The notes under the pieces are model-generated. The model did not search any database. It was not told the DNA's origin and saw nothing but the letters and a program-made list of their open reading frames with translations. Both the position numbers and the translations under genes were made by a program. From the NCBI RefSeq assembly GCF_025133575.1, contig NZ_CP104011.1:6165842-6229841 (forward strand): 64,000 bases of DNA. Direction: 5' to 3'. Shown one piece after another: positions 33,935-43,053 of the stretch. This stretch comes from Pseudomonas sp. GCEP-101. Lineage in GTDB: Bacteria; Pseudomonadota; Gammaproteobacteria; Pseudomonadales; Pseudomonadaceae. How positions within the stretch are numbered: the stretch's first letter is position 1; the number at the start of each line of letters is the position of its first letter.

Positions 33935-34309
33935 TCAGCTGCCGACCCGCTCGAAAATCTTCTCGATCTTTTCTTTCAGCACCTGAGCGGTGAAAGGCTT
34001 GACCACATAGCCGTTGACCCCGGCCTGGGCCGCTTCGATGATCTGGTCGCGCTTGGCTTCGGCGGTGACCATCAGCACCGGCAGGTGCTTGAGGCGCTCG
34101 TCGGCGCGGACCGCACGGAGCAGGTCGATCCCGGTCATGCCGGGCATGTTCCAGTCGGTAACGAGGAAGTCGAAGTTGCCGCTGTGCAGCATCGGCAGCG
34201 CAGTGGTGCCGTCGTCGGCCTCTGCGGTGTTGGTGAACCCCAGGTCTCGCAGGAGGTTCTTGATGATGCGCCTCATCGTGGAAAAGTCGTCCACGATGAG
34301 AATTTTCAT
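33935..34309 (-). CDS. cheY: Chemotaxis response regulator CheY
   Basis: A 124-residue single receiver domain. Phospho-acceptor Asp52 (FLVTDWNMPG), acidic pair in ILIVDDFS, Thr82 (MVTAEA) and Lys104 (VVKPF) are all present. CheY-P binds FliM/FliN in the motor switch encoded downstream. The start MKILIVDD is the family start. The 197-nt gap to fliA has no clear sigma-28 or sigma-54 promoter that I can defend. Confidence 0.96.
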   Translation of the reverse strand: MKILIVDDFSTMRRIIKNLLRDLGFTNTAEADDGTTALPMLHSGNFDFLVTDWNMPGMTGIDLLRAVRADERLKHLPVLMVTAEAKRDQIIEAAQAGVNGYVVKPFTAQVLKEKIEKIFERVGS

Positions 34310-34506
34310 GTTCTTGTCCAAACCTGCCTCCATCGATACCAAACGCGCCCTGGCGGGCGTGCCGTCAATTCATCGAGCGTCGTGCGCTCTCGCCATGGGC
34401 GCGTCAAGGGAACGTCACCCAAAAAATTCGTAAGCCTATAACTTGCCTAAGGAAAATCCCTTCAGCCTTTTCGCTAGGAACAAGCAGGCGCGAAACTACC
34501 CGATGC

Positions 34507-35256
34507 TCAGCGAGCGCGCCACTCCGCCAGACGCGAACGCAAGCGCGCGGCGCACTGGCTGTGCAACTGGCTGACCCGGGATTCGCTGACGCCCAGTACT
34601 TCGCCGATCTCCTTGAGGTTGAGTTCCTCGTCGTAGTACAGGGCCAGCACCAGCCGCTCGCGCTCGGGCAGCTTGGTGATGGCGTCGGCCAGCGCCGCCT
34701 GGAAGCGTTCGTCCTCCAGCCCGTGGGACGGCTCGTTGTCGTGGTGCGATGCGTCTTCGGCAAGGCCGCCACTTTGTTCGCCGTCCTGCAACATGTCGTC
34801 GAAGCTGTACAGACGGCTGCCCTGGGTGTCGCTGAGGATGCCGTAATAATCTTCGAGGCTCATATTGAGTTCGGCAGCAACCTCCTGATCTTTAGCGTCG
34901 CGTCCGGTGCGCGCCTCGACGGCGCGGATGGCGTCGCTGACCATGCGGGTGTTGCGGTGCACCGAACGCGGGGCCCAGTCGCCCTTGCGCACCTCGTCGA
35001 GCATGGCGCCGCGGATGCGGATGCCGGCGTAGGTCTCGAAGCTCGCGCCCTTGCCCGCGTCGTATTTCTTCGCCGCCTCCAGCAGGCCGATCATGCCGGC
35101 CTGCATCAGGTCTTCCACCTGCACGCTGGCCGGCAGGCGGCCGAGCAGGTGGTAGGCGATACGCTTCACCAGCGGGGCATGCTTCTGGATCAGCAGTTCC
35201 TGGGAGTTGTGCGCCTGCGCCTTGCTGTACATACGCGCTCCGGAGGCCGCGGTCAT
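34507..35256 (-). CDS. fliA: Flagellar sigma factor FliA (sigma-28)
   Basis: A 249-residue sigma factor with regions 2 (APLVKRIAYHLLGRLPASVQVEDLMQAGMIGLLEAAKKYDAGKGASFETYAGIRIRGAMLDE, given in parts), 3 and 4 (ERERLVLALYYDEELNLKEIGEVLGVSESRVSQLHSQC). It transcribes late genes such as flagellin. Its activity is held by FlgM, not in this window. The start overlaps the fleN stop by 4 nt. Confidence 0.97.
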   Translation of the reverse strand: MTAASGARMYSKAQAHNSQELLIQKHAPLVKRIAYHLLGRLPASVQVEDLMQAGMIGLLEAAKKYDAGKGASFETYAGIRIRGAMLDEVRKGDWAPRSVHRNTRMVSDAIRAVEARTGRDAKDQEVAAELNMSLEDYYGILSDTQGSRLYSFDDMLQDGEQSGGLAEDASHHDNEPSHGLEDERFQAALADAITKLPERERLVLALYYDEELNLKEIGEVLGVSESRVSQLHSQCAARLRSRLAEWRAR

Positions 35257-36080
35257 ACGGCCGAACCCGTGGGATGTTGCACCAGGCGCTCGACGAAGAA
35301 CTCCAGGTGCCCTCGAGGGTTGGCCGGCAGCGGCCAGCTGTCGACCTTCTGCGCCACCGCACGGAAGGCCAGGGACGCCTTGCTGCGCGGGAACGCCTCA
35401 TACACCGAACGCTGCTTCTGCACCGCCTTGCGCACCGACTCGTCGTAGGGAATGGCGCCCACGTACTGCAGGGCCACGTCGAGGAAGCGGTCGGTGACCT
35501 TGGTCAGCTTGGCGAACAGGTTGCGGCCCTCCTGGGGGCTGTGCGCCATGTTCGCCAGCACGCGGAAACGGGTCATGCCGTAGTCGCGGTTGAGCAGCTT
35601 GATCAAAGCATAGGCATCGGTGATGGACGTGGGTTCATCGCAAACGACCAGCAGCACTTCCTGCGCGGCGCGGACGAAGCTCACCACCGAGTCGCCGATG
35701 CCGGCGGCGGTGTCCACCACCAGCACGTCGATGTTGTCGCTGATGTCGCTGAAGGCCTGGATCAGGCCGGCGTGCTGCATCGGCGTGAGGTGGACCATGC
35801 TCTGGGTGCCCGAGGCCGCCGGAACGATGCGGATACCGCCCGGGCCCTGGAGGATCACGTCACGCAGGTCGCATTCGCCTTCGATCACGTCGGCCAGCGT
35901 GCGCTTGGGCGACAGGCCCAGCAGCACGTCGACGTTGGCCAGGCCCAGGTCGGCGTCCAGCAGCATGACGCGGCGACCCAGGTCGGCCAGCGCCAGCGAC
36001 AGGTTCACCGACACGTTGGTCTTGCCCACGCCACCCTTGCCACCGGTGACTGCGATTACCTGAACGGGATGCATGCCCAT
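35253..36080 (-). CDS. fleN: Flagellar number regulator FleN (FlhG), MinD-like ATPase
   Basis: A 275-residue ATPase with deviant Walker A TGGKGGVGKTN (~12-22), LLDADLGLANVDVLLG and VVDTAAGIG (~130). In Pseudomonas it limits flagella to one by binding and restraining the activator FleQ, with FlhF as counterpart. AAGG lies 7 nt before the ATG. It is the second MinD/ParA-type ATPase of the cluster besides ParC. Confidence 0.96.
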   Translation of the reverse strand: MGMHPVQVIAVTGGKGGVGKTNVSVNLSLALADLGRRVMLLDADLGLANVDVLLGLSPKRTLADVIEGECDLRDVILQGPGGIRIVPAASGTQSMVHLTPMQHAGLIQAFSDISDNIDVLVVDTAAGIGDSVVSFVRAAQEVLLVVCDEPTSITDAYALIKLLNRDYGMTRFRVLANMAHSPQEGRNLFAKLTKVTDRFLDVALQYVGAIPYDESVRKAVQKQRSVYEAFPRSKASLAFRAVAQKVDSWPLPANPRGHLEFFVERLVQHPTGSAV

Positions 36081-36244
36081 ATCAATACCTTGTCTCGTCG
36101 TTCGACCGTCACGCACCAGCGTTTCGGCTATTCCGGCTGCGGTGCTCCCCTGCTGCCGGTGCTCGCGGATCATCGTGCAGAGCATCCGCATCGCTTGGGC
36201 GACCCAAGCGGCCGCCCCGCGCCCCTACCCGGGGCTCACAATCG

Positions 36245-37555
36245 TCAGCTGGCGCGACGCACCGGCTGCTGGTAAAGGCCGGCGAACAGGTCGGCCATGG
36301 CGTCTTCGCAGGGCTCTTCCGGCGACTGCAGGCTCACCGCGCGGCTCACCAGTTGGTGCGCGCGTGCCAGGTGCAGGTCATCCGGGATCTTCGGCCCGTC
36401 AGCCAGATAGGCTACCGGGAGATGCTGGCTGATAGCCAGAGCCAGAGCTTCCCCGAGGCTGCCCGCTTCGTCCAGTTTGGTCAGGATGCACCCGGCCAGC
36501 CCACAGGAACGATAGTTCTGCCAGGCGGCCTTGAGCACCTGGCTCTGGCTGGTCGCGGCCAGCACCAGGTAATTCTTCACGTTCAGGCTCAGCGACGACA
36601 GCGCCTCGAGCTGCATGCGCAGCGCCGGGTCGTTGGCCGGCAGGCCCGCGGTATCGATCAGCACCAGGCGCTTGCGCGCCAGCGGGGCCATGGCCTGGAT
36701 CAGCGACTGCCCCGGATCGACCAGGGTGACCGGCACATTGAGAATGCGGCCCAGAGTCTTGATCTGCTCCTGCGCGCCGATGCGGAAGCTGTCCATGGAC
36801 ACCAGGGCGATGCTCTGCGCGCCGTACTTCAGCACGTAGCGGGCAGCCAGCTTGGCCAGGGTGGTGGTCTTGCCCATGCCGGCCGGGCCGACCAGGGCGA
36901 TCACCCCGCCCTGCTCCAGCAGGTCGATCTCCGGGGTGTTGATCGAGCGTGCCAGGTGCGCCAGCAGCATGCGCCAGGCCTGCTTCGGGTCGGCGATAGA
37001 GGCCACGCGCTCCAGCAGGCTGCGCGACAGGTCGGCCGGCAGGCCCATGCGCTGCAGGCGACGCCACAGGTTGGCCTGCTTCGGACGCTGGTTCTGCAAC
37101 TGGTTCCAGGCAATCGAGCCAAGCTGCACTTCGATCAGTTCACGCAGGCCGTTGAGCTCGAAGCGCATGGCCTCCAGCGCCTGCTGGCCAGCGGCGGCCG
37201 GCGCCGGGGCCACCGGTGCGTCCATGGCGGCGGCGAGGGTTTCGGCGGCGCTGCGGCGCGGCTTCTCGGTGCCGTACATTTGACGGTCGCCGCGCACGCC
37301 ATCGGCGGCACGGGTCGGCGCCGACAGGTCGGCCTTGGCCTGGGCGATCTTCGCCTGGGTCTTGCGCAGCTCGGCTTCCAGCGCCGGGTTCGGCTTGCTG
37401 GCCGCCACCGGTGCCTGGTAATCCAGCGCCGCGGTCAGTTCCACGCCGCCAGCGACACGGCGATTGCCGATGATCGAGGCGTCCGGGCCCAGCTCGTCAC
37501 GGACCAGTTTCATGGCCTGACGCATATCAGCGGCGAAGAAGCGTTTTACCTGCAT
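36245..37555 (-). CDS. flhF: Polar flagellum SRP-type GTPase FlhF
   Basis: A 436-residue GTPase: N-terminal basic B domain (MQVKRFFAADMRQAMKLVRDELGPDASIIGNRR), an Ala-rich spacer, a helical N domain (~135-215) and a G domain with G1 GPAGMGKTTT, G3 DTAGLPANDPAL and G4 TKLDEAGSLGEAL. It marks the pole for flagellar assembly and recruits FliF. The ATG has GAGG upstream; a TTG five codons earlier is unlikely. It lies 15 nt after flhA. Confidence 0.96.
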   Translation of the reverse strand: MQVKRFFAADMRQAMKLVRDELGPDASIIGNRRVAGGVELTAALDYQAPVAASKPNPALEAELRKTQAKIAQAKADLSAPTRAADGVRGDRQMYGTEKPRRSAAETLAAAMDAPVAPAPAAAGQQALEAMRFELNGLRELIEVQLGSIAWNQLQNQRPKQANLWRRLQRMGLPADLSRSLLERVASIADPKQAWRMLLAHLARSINTPEIDLLEQGGVIALVGPAGMGKTTTLAKLAARYVLKYGAQSIALVSMDSFRIGAQEQIKTLGRILNVPVTLVDPGQSLIQAMAPLARKRLVLIDTAGLPANDPALRMQLEALSSLSLNVKNYLVLAATSQSQVLKAAWQNYRSCGLAGCILTKLDEAGSLGEALALAISQHLPVAYLADGPKIPDDLHLARAHQLVSRAVSLQSPEEPCEDAMADLFAGLYQQPVRRAS

Positions 37556-37570
37556 GGCCTCGGACCTCAA

Positions 37571-39694
37571 TCAGTTCTGCCCAACGGTGGCAACGATCGT
37601 GACTTGTTTGTTGTCGGGAATTTCCTGGTACGCCAGCACGTTCATGGTGGGCACCGCCATCCGGGCGAATCGCGACATCATCGCGCGGATGGGGCCGGCC
37701 ACCAGCAGAATCGCCGGCTTGCCAAGCATCTCCTGGCGCTGCGCCGCTTCAACCATCGAGCGTTGCAGCTTCTCGGCCATTCCGGGTTCCAGCAACATGC
37801 CTTCTTCGGAGCCCTGTCCGGCCTTCTGAAGACTATTGAGCAATATCTGTTCCAACCTGGGCTCCAGAGTGATCACAGGCAGCTCCGGCTCTAGTCCCAC
37901 AATGGTTTGCACGATGGCGCGGGCCAGCGCGACGCGAACCGCCGCCACCATCGCGGCGGGATCTTGACTCTTCACCGCGACGTTGGCGATGGCTTCGGCG
38001 ATGGTGCGGATGTCGCGCACCGGCACCTGTTCCTGCAGCAGCGCCTGCAGCACCTTGAGCAGGGTCGACAGGGAAATCAGCCCAGGCACCAGCTCCTCGG
38101 CGAGCTTGGGCGAGGTCTTGGCCAGCAGTTGCATCAGTTGCTGGACTTCTTCGTGGCCAAGCAGCTCGTGGGCGTGCTTGTGCAGGACCTGGTTGAGGTG
38201 TGTCGCAACCACGGTGCTGGCGTCCACCACGGTGTAGCCCAGGGACTGCGCCTGGTCGCGCTGCGAGGCTTCGATCCACACGGCTTCCAGGCCGAAGGCC
38301 GGGTCCTTGCCGGCAATGCCATTGAGGGTGCCGAAGACCTGGCCGGGGTTGATCGCCAGGTCGCGGTCCGGATAGATCTCGGCCTCCGCCACGCTGACGC
38401 CCATAAGCGTCAAACGATAGGCGTTGGGCAGCAGGTCGAGGTTGTCGCGGATGTGCACCGACGGCATCAGGAAGCCCAGGTCCTGGGACAGCTTCTTGCG
38501 CACGCCCTTGATCCGCGCCAGCAATTGCCCGCCCTGGTTGCGGTCCACCAGCGGAATCAGGCGGTAGCCCACTTCCAGGCCGACCATGTCCACCGGCGTC
38601 ACGTCGTCCCAGCCCAGCTCCTTGGTCTGCTCGGCGCGCTGCGCGGGCAGCAGTTCCTGCTGGGCCTGGGCTTCCTGCTCGGCCTTCTGGCTGGCCTGGC
38701 GCTGGCGGTGCCAGATCAGGTAGGCGCCACCGGCAGCCAGGCCGCCCAGGCCGATGAAGGATACGTGCGGCATGCCCGGCACCAGGCCCATGGCGATGAG
38801 GATGGCCGCGGAGATGGCCAGCGCCTTGGGCGAGGCGAACATCTGGCGGTTGACCTGCTGGCCCATGTCCTCGGCGCTGGAAACGCGAGTCACCATGATC
38901 GCCGCGGCGGTGGACAGCAGCAGCGACGGCAGTTGCGCCACCAGGCCGTCACCGATGGTCAGCAGGGCGTAGACCTTGCCGGCATCGCCGAAGCTCATCG
39001 AGTGCTGGATCACGCCGATGGCCACGCCACCGATGAGGTTGATGAAGAGGATCAGCAGGCCGGCGACGGCGTCACCGCGGACGAACTTGCTGGCACCGTC
39101 CATGGAGCCATAGAAGTCGGCTTCCTGGGCGACTTCGGCGCGGCGCTTCTTGGCTTCCGCCTGCTCGATCAGGCCGGCGTTGAGGTCGGCGTCGATGGCC
39201 ATCTGCTTGCCGGGCATGGCGTCGAGGGTGAAGCGCGCGCTCACCTCGGAGATACGCCCGGCACCCTTGGTGACCACCACGAAGTTGATGATCATGAGGA
39301 TCGCGAAGACCACGATACCGACGACGTAGTTGCCGCCGATCACCACTTCGCCGAAGGCCTGGATCACCTTGCCCGCGGCTGCGTGGCCGTCATGCCCGTG
39401 GAGCAGCACGACGCGGGTGGAGGCAACGTTCAGCGCCAGGCGCAGCAGCGTGGCGACCAGCAGGATGGTCGGGAACACGGCGAAGTCCAGCGGACGCAGG
39501 GCGTACACGCTGACCAGCAGCACGACGATGGACAGCGCAATGTTGAAGGTGAACAGCACGTCCAGCAGGAACGGCGGGATTGGCAGGGTCATCATCGCCA
39601 GCATGGCGAGCAGCAGCAGCGGCACACCCAGGTTGCCCCGGCTGAGCCCCGCCAGACTGCTGCGAACAGTGCCGATCAATTGCGTACGATCCAC
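37571..39694 (-). CDS. flhA: Flagellar export gate protein FlhA
   Basis: A 707-residue protein with eight N-terminal membrane helices (~15-320), the FHIPEP-region motif between helices 4 and 5 (VTKGAGRISEVSARFTLDAMPGKQMAIDADLNAG) and a large cytoplasmic chaperone/substrate-docking domain (~350-707). It forms the nonameric export gate with FlhB. GTG start after AGGGGAT; 707 residues is the usual Pseudomonas length. First gene of flhA-flhF-fleN-fliA. Confidence 0.97.
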   Translation of the reverse strand: MDRTQLIGTVRSSLAGLSRGNLGVPLLLLAMLAMMTLPIPPFLLDVLFTFNIALSIVVLLVSVYALRPLDFAVFPTILLVATLLRLALNVASTRVVLLHGHDGHAAAGKVIQAFGEVVIGGNYVVGIVVFAILMIINFVVVTKGAGRISEVSARFTLDAMPGKQMAIDADLNAGLIEQAEAKKRRAEVAQEADFYGSMDGASKFVRGDAVAGLLILFINLIGGVAIGVIQHSMSFGDAGKVYALLTIGDGLVAQLPSLLLSTAAAIMVTRVSSAEDMGQQVNRQMFASPKALAISAAILIAMGLVPGMPHVSFIGLGGLAAGGAYLIWHRQRQASQKAEQEAQAQQELLPAQRAEQTKELGWDDVTPVDMVGLEVGYRLIPLVDRNQGGQLLARIKGVRKKLSQDLGFLMPSVHIRDNLDLLPNAYRLTLMGVSVAEAEIYPDRDLAINPGQVFGTLNGIAGKDPAFGLEAVWIEASQRDQAQSLGYTVVDASTVVATHLNQVLHKHAHELLGHEEVQQLMQLLAKTSPKLAEELVPGLISLSTLLKVLQALLQEQVPVRDIRTIAEAIANVAVKSQDPAAMVAAVRVALARAIVQTIVGLEPELPVITLEPRLEQILLNSLQKAGQGSEEGMLLEPGMAEKLQRSMVEAAQRQEMLGKPAILLVAGPIRAMMSRFARMAVPTMNVLAYQEIPDNKQVTIVATVGQN

Positions 39695-39775
39695 CCGAAA
39701 TCCCCTGCACGTGGGTGGCCGAAGCGGCCACCGGATCAAACTTTTGACGCCCAACCGGGCATCCGCACAGGGTTT

Positions 39776-39791
39776 TGCAGGAAGCGTTCCA
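39776..39791 (-). promoter_or_regulatory. Sigma-54 promoter of flhA
   Basis: Minus-strand TGGAACG-N4-CTGCA keeps GG (-24) and GC (-12) at the required spacing. It lies about 80 nt before the flhA GTG. FleQ is the expected activator from knowledge of Pseudomonas; no FleQ site was identified. Confidence 0.7.
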
Positions 39792-39808
39792 ACTTCGTCG
39801 AAGCCGCT

Positions 39809-40390
39809 CTACGAACTGTCTTTCACCAGCTTGAAGGTGCCGTCGCGGAAGCTGCCGGCCACCGCGCAGGTGGACTGATTGGCGTCGCTGCGCGCCTCGA
39901 AACGGTAATGGCCGGACATCACCCCGTAGTCGGTGTCGTCCTCGCTGCGGACGATCTCCACGCGGTCGATCACCAGTTCGCCGTGGCTGGCGCGCAGGGC
40001 GTCCTCGGGCACCTCCTGGAACACCACCGCCACCGCCTCACCGAGCCGGGCGCGGCCCTCCCGCGCCGGGCCGATGGCGTAGCGCCCGGAAAGCTTCGAA
40101 GGATCCCGGCGCAACTGGTCCTGCTCGGTGGTCAGGTGGAACTGCGCGGTAAGCGTCGCCGGGCGGCCACCCTCCCCCTGTACCGCCAGCGGCACGCCGA
40201 TCACCAGTTCGTTGTCGCCGCCGAGCTGGGCGACATACAGCGACCCCCACCACGGGTCGCGCACCTCCGAGCGGTGTTCCTGGCCGCAGACCTGCAGGCT
40301 GTAGCGGGTGGCCGGCACGTCCGGCGCACATCCCGCGAGGAAGCCGGCCATCGAGGCCAGCGCCAGCAGTTTCAAGCAATCCCTACCCAT
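39809..40390 (-). CDS. Lipoprotein of unknown function
   Basis: A 193-residue protein with a lipoprotein signal (MGRDCLKLLALASMAGFLAG|C, Cys about residue 21). The mature part is predicted mostly beta: WWGSLYVAQLGGDNELVIGVPLAVQGEGGRPATLTAQFHL, GHYRFEARSDANQSTCAVAGSF. No family is recognised. It ends just upstream of the flhA promoter on the same strand, so it is not part of the flhA operon proper. The start is set by the signal peptide. Confidence 0.6.
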   Translation of the reverse strand: MGRDCLKLLALASMAGFLAGCAPDVPATRYSLQVCGQEHRSEVRDPWWGSLYVAQLGGDNELVIGVPLAVQGEGGRPATLTAQFHLTTEQDQLRRDPSKLSGRYAIGPAREGRARLGEAVAVVFQEVPEDALRASHGELVIDRVEIVRSEDDTDYGVMSGHYRFEARSDANQSTCAVAGSFRDGTFKLVKDSS

Positions 40391-40471
40391 CTCCGTCCCT
40401 CCGCCAGCGCTCATCGCTGCCTGGGTTCGACCCATCGCAGCGGCGATTAGGTTCCCCTGACGTTCGGCGGG

Positions 40472-41779
40472 TTACCAACTGTCGGACGAACCACCGCCAC
40501 CGCTGGAGCCGCCATCGCCGGAATAGCTGCTGTCGCTGCTGGAGGAGGAACTGTCACTGCTGGAGCTGGAATAGGAGCTGGAATCCGAACTCGACCCGCC
40601 CCCCGAACCCGACCCGGTGCCGGCCAGGAAGGCGATCATCGCCGGGACGTAGACCATCGGGATCAGCACCAGCGAATCGGGGAATGCCCAAGGCTGGCTG
40701 AGGACCTCCGTGATGTACACAAGGAAGCCGACGATGCCACCCGTCACGCCCAGGCGAATGAAGAACCCGCGGCGGCTGCGCTTCCAGGCGGCATAGGCGA
40801 ACAGGAACGGCAAGCTGAGGAAGATCAGCGCGGCCGAGCCGCCCAGCGGCGCGGCGAGACCGAACAGCGCGACATCGCCGCCGTCGAAGAACTGGGCGCA
40901 GCCCGCCAGCGCCAGCAAGTAGGCCAGGATTGCCCCGACAATCAGCGCCGCCCGCCGCGAGCCGCCGGCCACCGCGCCAATGCCGGCACCCATGAGCATG
41001 GCGAAAGGCAGCGCGAACAGCAGCACCGGCCCGCTGTGCAAACCACCGCTGGCGGCCAGCAGCATGGCAATCACCACCAGGCTCGGCAGCACCACCTTGA
41101 ACTTGATCCAGCGGCGCCGCAGGACGATACCGGCCACGCCGCCGATGACCAGGCCACTGAGCAGCAGCCAGCCCTCCAGGGTCAGGCCAACGCCACTGCG
41201 CTGGTCAGCGAAAGTCTCGCCGTCGATCAGCCGCTCCAGCTTGCCCACCGTGCGCTCGATGCCGCCGGCGAAGTCGCCCGCGCGAAACGCCGGAACCATC
41301 TCTTCCCGGATGATGCGGCTGGCCACCACATCGGGAATCGCCCCTTCCAGGCCGTAACCGACCTCGATACGCATGCGCCGGTCGTCCTTGGCGATCAGCA
41401 CCAGCACGCCATCGTCGATGCCCTTGCGACCCAGGCGCCACTGCTCGAAGACGCGGGTGGCGAACTGCTCGATGCTGTCCTCGCCGGTGCTCGGCAACAT
41501 CAGCACCGCAATCTGCGAGCCCTTGCGCTGCTGCAGCGCCAGCAGCCGCTGCTTCAACGCGGTGAGCGTGCCGCTGTCGAGGGTGCCGGTGAGGTCGGTG
41601 ACCGGGCTCTTCAGCTCCGGCACCGCAATGCTGCCGGTCGGCGTGGGCTCGGCCTCGTCGGATGCGACGACCAGCGTGTCCGCCGCTGGCAGGGCGACAG
41701 TGGTCGGCACCTCCGCCCGCACACCGGTTACACCGAGCAGGAGCAGCAGACACAGCGCGCAGCGGATCCAGATGTTCAT
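40472..41779 (-). CDS. Membrane protein with TPM domain (YgcG family)
   Basis: A 435-residue protein: signal peptide (~1-22), a periplasmic TPM domain (~55-185: VTDLTGTLDSGTLTALKQRLLALQQRKGSQIAVLMLP ... MRIEVGYGLEGAIPD) and several membrane helices (~205-375). The low-complexity Gly/Ser tail (SSSDSSYSGDGGSSGGGG) ends in SDSW. TPM domains occur in acid phosphatases of thylakoids and in photosystem repair; the bacterial role is unclear. From memory PAO1 has two such genes next to flhB, and here the second survives only as a relic. Confidence 0.75.
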   Translation of the reverse strand: MNIWIRCALCLLLLLGVTGVRAEVPTTVALPAADTLVVASDEAEPTPTGSIAVPELKSPVTDLTGTLDSGTLTALKQRLLALQQRKGSQIAVLMLPSTGEDSIEQFATRVFEQWRLGRKGIDDGVLVLIAKDDRRMRIEVGYGLEGAIPDVVASRIIREEMVPAFRAGDFAGGIERTVGKLERLIDGETFADQRSGVGLTLEGWLLLSGLVIGGVAGIVLRRRWIKFKVVLPSLVVIAMLLAASGGLHSGPVLLFALPFAMLMGAGIGAVAGGSRRAALIVGAILAYLLALAGCAQFFDGGDVALFGLAAPLGGSAALIFLSLPFLFAYAAWKRSRRGFFIRLGVTGGIVGFLVYITEVLSQPWAFPDSLVLIPMVYVPAMIAFLAGTGSGSGGGSSSDSSSYSSSSSDSSSSSSDSSYSGDGGSSGGGGSSDSW

Positions 41780-41835
41780 GCCTTCGCTCCCTGAAGGTCG
41801 GGGCCTGACGGCCCGGAAATCGGCGAATTATGCCG

Positions 41836-41916
41836 TCACCCACTGCCCGACGCACCACCGTCACCGCTGTAACCGCCGCCACCGGAGAAGCAGCCCAGCC
41901 AGGCAGCACCGAAGGA
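41836..41916 (-). pseudogene. 3'-end relic of a second TPM-type gene
   Basis: Immediately after the flhB stop, one frame reads 26 codons and a stop: SFGAAWLGCFSGGGGYSGD then GGASGSG. It has no start codon. The Gly/Ser tail with YSGDGG matches the tail of the adjacent intact TPM protein (YSGDGGSSGGGG), as expected for a deleted tandem paralogue. Confidence 0.55.
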
Positions 41917-43053
41917 TCACTCGTCGCGTCGCAAATCCGGCGGGATCGGCAGGTCCGGCATCGGGCCGGGGCGTTTGCCCTTGCCGGCGCGGTACTGCTT
42001 GAGCTGGTAGACGTAGGCCAGCACCTGGGCCACGGCGAGGTAGAGGCCGGCGGGGATTTCATGGTCCAGTTCGGTGGAGTAATACACCGCCCGCGCCAGG
42101 GCCGGCGATTCGAGCACGGTGACCTTGTGCTCCTGGGCGATCTCGCGGATCTTCAGCGCCATGAAGTCGTTGCCCTTGGCCAGCAGCCGGGGCGCGCCGC
42201 CCTTCTCGGCGTCGTATTGCAGGGCCACGGCGAAGTGGGTCGGGTTGGTGATGACCACGTCGGCCTGCGGCACCGCCTGCATCATCCTCCGGTTGGCCAT
42301 CTCCCGTTGCATCTGGCGGACCTTGGCCTTGACCTCGGGCTTGCCCTCGGAATCCTTGTACTCGTCCTTCACTTCCTGCTTGGTCATCATCAGCTTCTTG
42401 CGGTTGTCCCAGAGCTGGAAGGGGACATCCGCGGCGGCGATGAAGATGATGCTGCAGGCCAGCCAGAAGGCGCTCCAGCCGATGATCCTGGCGCTGTGCA
42501 CCATGGCCTGTTCCAGCGGTTCGCGGGCGATCGCCATGAGGTCGTCCTGGTCGGACTTGAGCACCAGGATCGCCACGATCAGCACCAGCACGAACTTGGC
42601 CAGGGCCTTGAGCAGTTCGGTCACCGAGCGCAGCGAGAACATGCGCTTGAGCCCGGCCAGCGGGTTGAGCCGGCTGAACTTGGGCGCCAGCGCCTCGGCG
42701 GAGAACAGCCAGCCGCCCAGGGCCACCGGGCCGACCAGCGCTGCGATCAGCAGCACCGCGAGGATCGGCCAGATCGCGTCGGCGCCGATCTTGCCGCCCT
42801 CGGCCAGCAGGTTGAGCATGCTCTCGCTGTTCATCACCGTGGCGCGGTCCAGCTCGAAGCTGCCGCGCATCAGGCGCATCAGCGCGTCGGCCAGGCTGGC
42901 GCCGAACATCAGCAGGGCGCCGGCGCCGGCCAGCAGCACGGCCAGGGTGTTCAGCTCCTTGGACCGAGGGAGCTGGCCCTTCTCGCGCGCGTCCTTGCGC
43001 CGTTTCTCTGTAGGTTCCTCTGTCTTGTCTTCGCTACTGTCGTTCTCGGCCAT
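41917..43053 (-). CDS. flhB: Flagellar export switch protein FlhB
   Basis: A 378-residue protein: a charged N-terminus (DSSEDKTEEPTEKRRKDAREKGQLPRSKEL), four membrane helices, and a cytoplasmic domain with autocleavage motif NPTH in VVITNPTHFAVAL (~268-271). Cleavage plus contact with FliK switches export from hook to filament substrates. Its start shares one base with the fliR stop (TGATG). Confidence 0.97.
   Translation of the reverse strand: MAENDSSEDKTEEPTEKRRKDAREKGQLPRSKELNTLAVLLAGAGALLMFGASLADALMRLMRGSFELDRATVMNSESMLNLLAEGGKIGADAIWPILAVLLIAALVGPVALGGWLFSAEALAPKFSRLNPLAGLKRMFSLRSVTELLKALAKFVLVLIVAILVLKSDQDDLMAIAREPLEQAMVHSARIIGWSAFWLACSIIFIAAADVPFQLWDNRKKLMMTKQEVKDEYKDSEGKPEVKAKVRQMQREMANRRMMQAVPQADVVITNPTHFAVALQYDAEKGGAPRLLAKGNDFMALKIREIAQEHKVTVLESPALARAVYYSTELDHEIPAGLYLAVAQVLAYVYQLKQYRAGKGKRPGPMPDLPIPPDLRRDE

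Noticed and set aside
34310..34506. Sigma-28 promoter before cheY
   Set aside because: No acceptable TAAA-N15-GCCGATAA match was found; GCAAGTTATAGG has the wrong second half.
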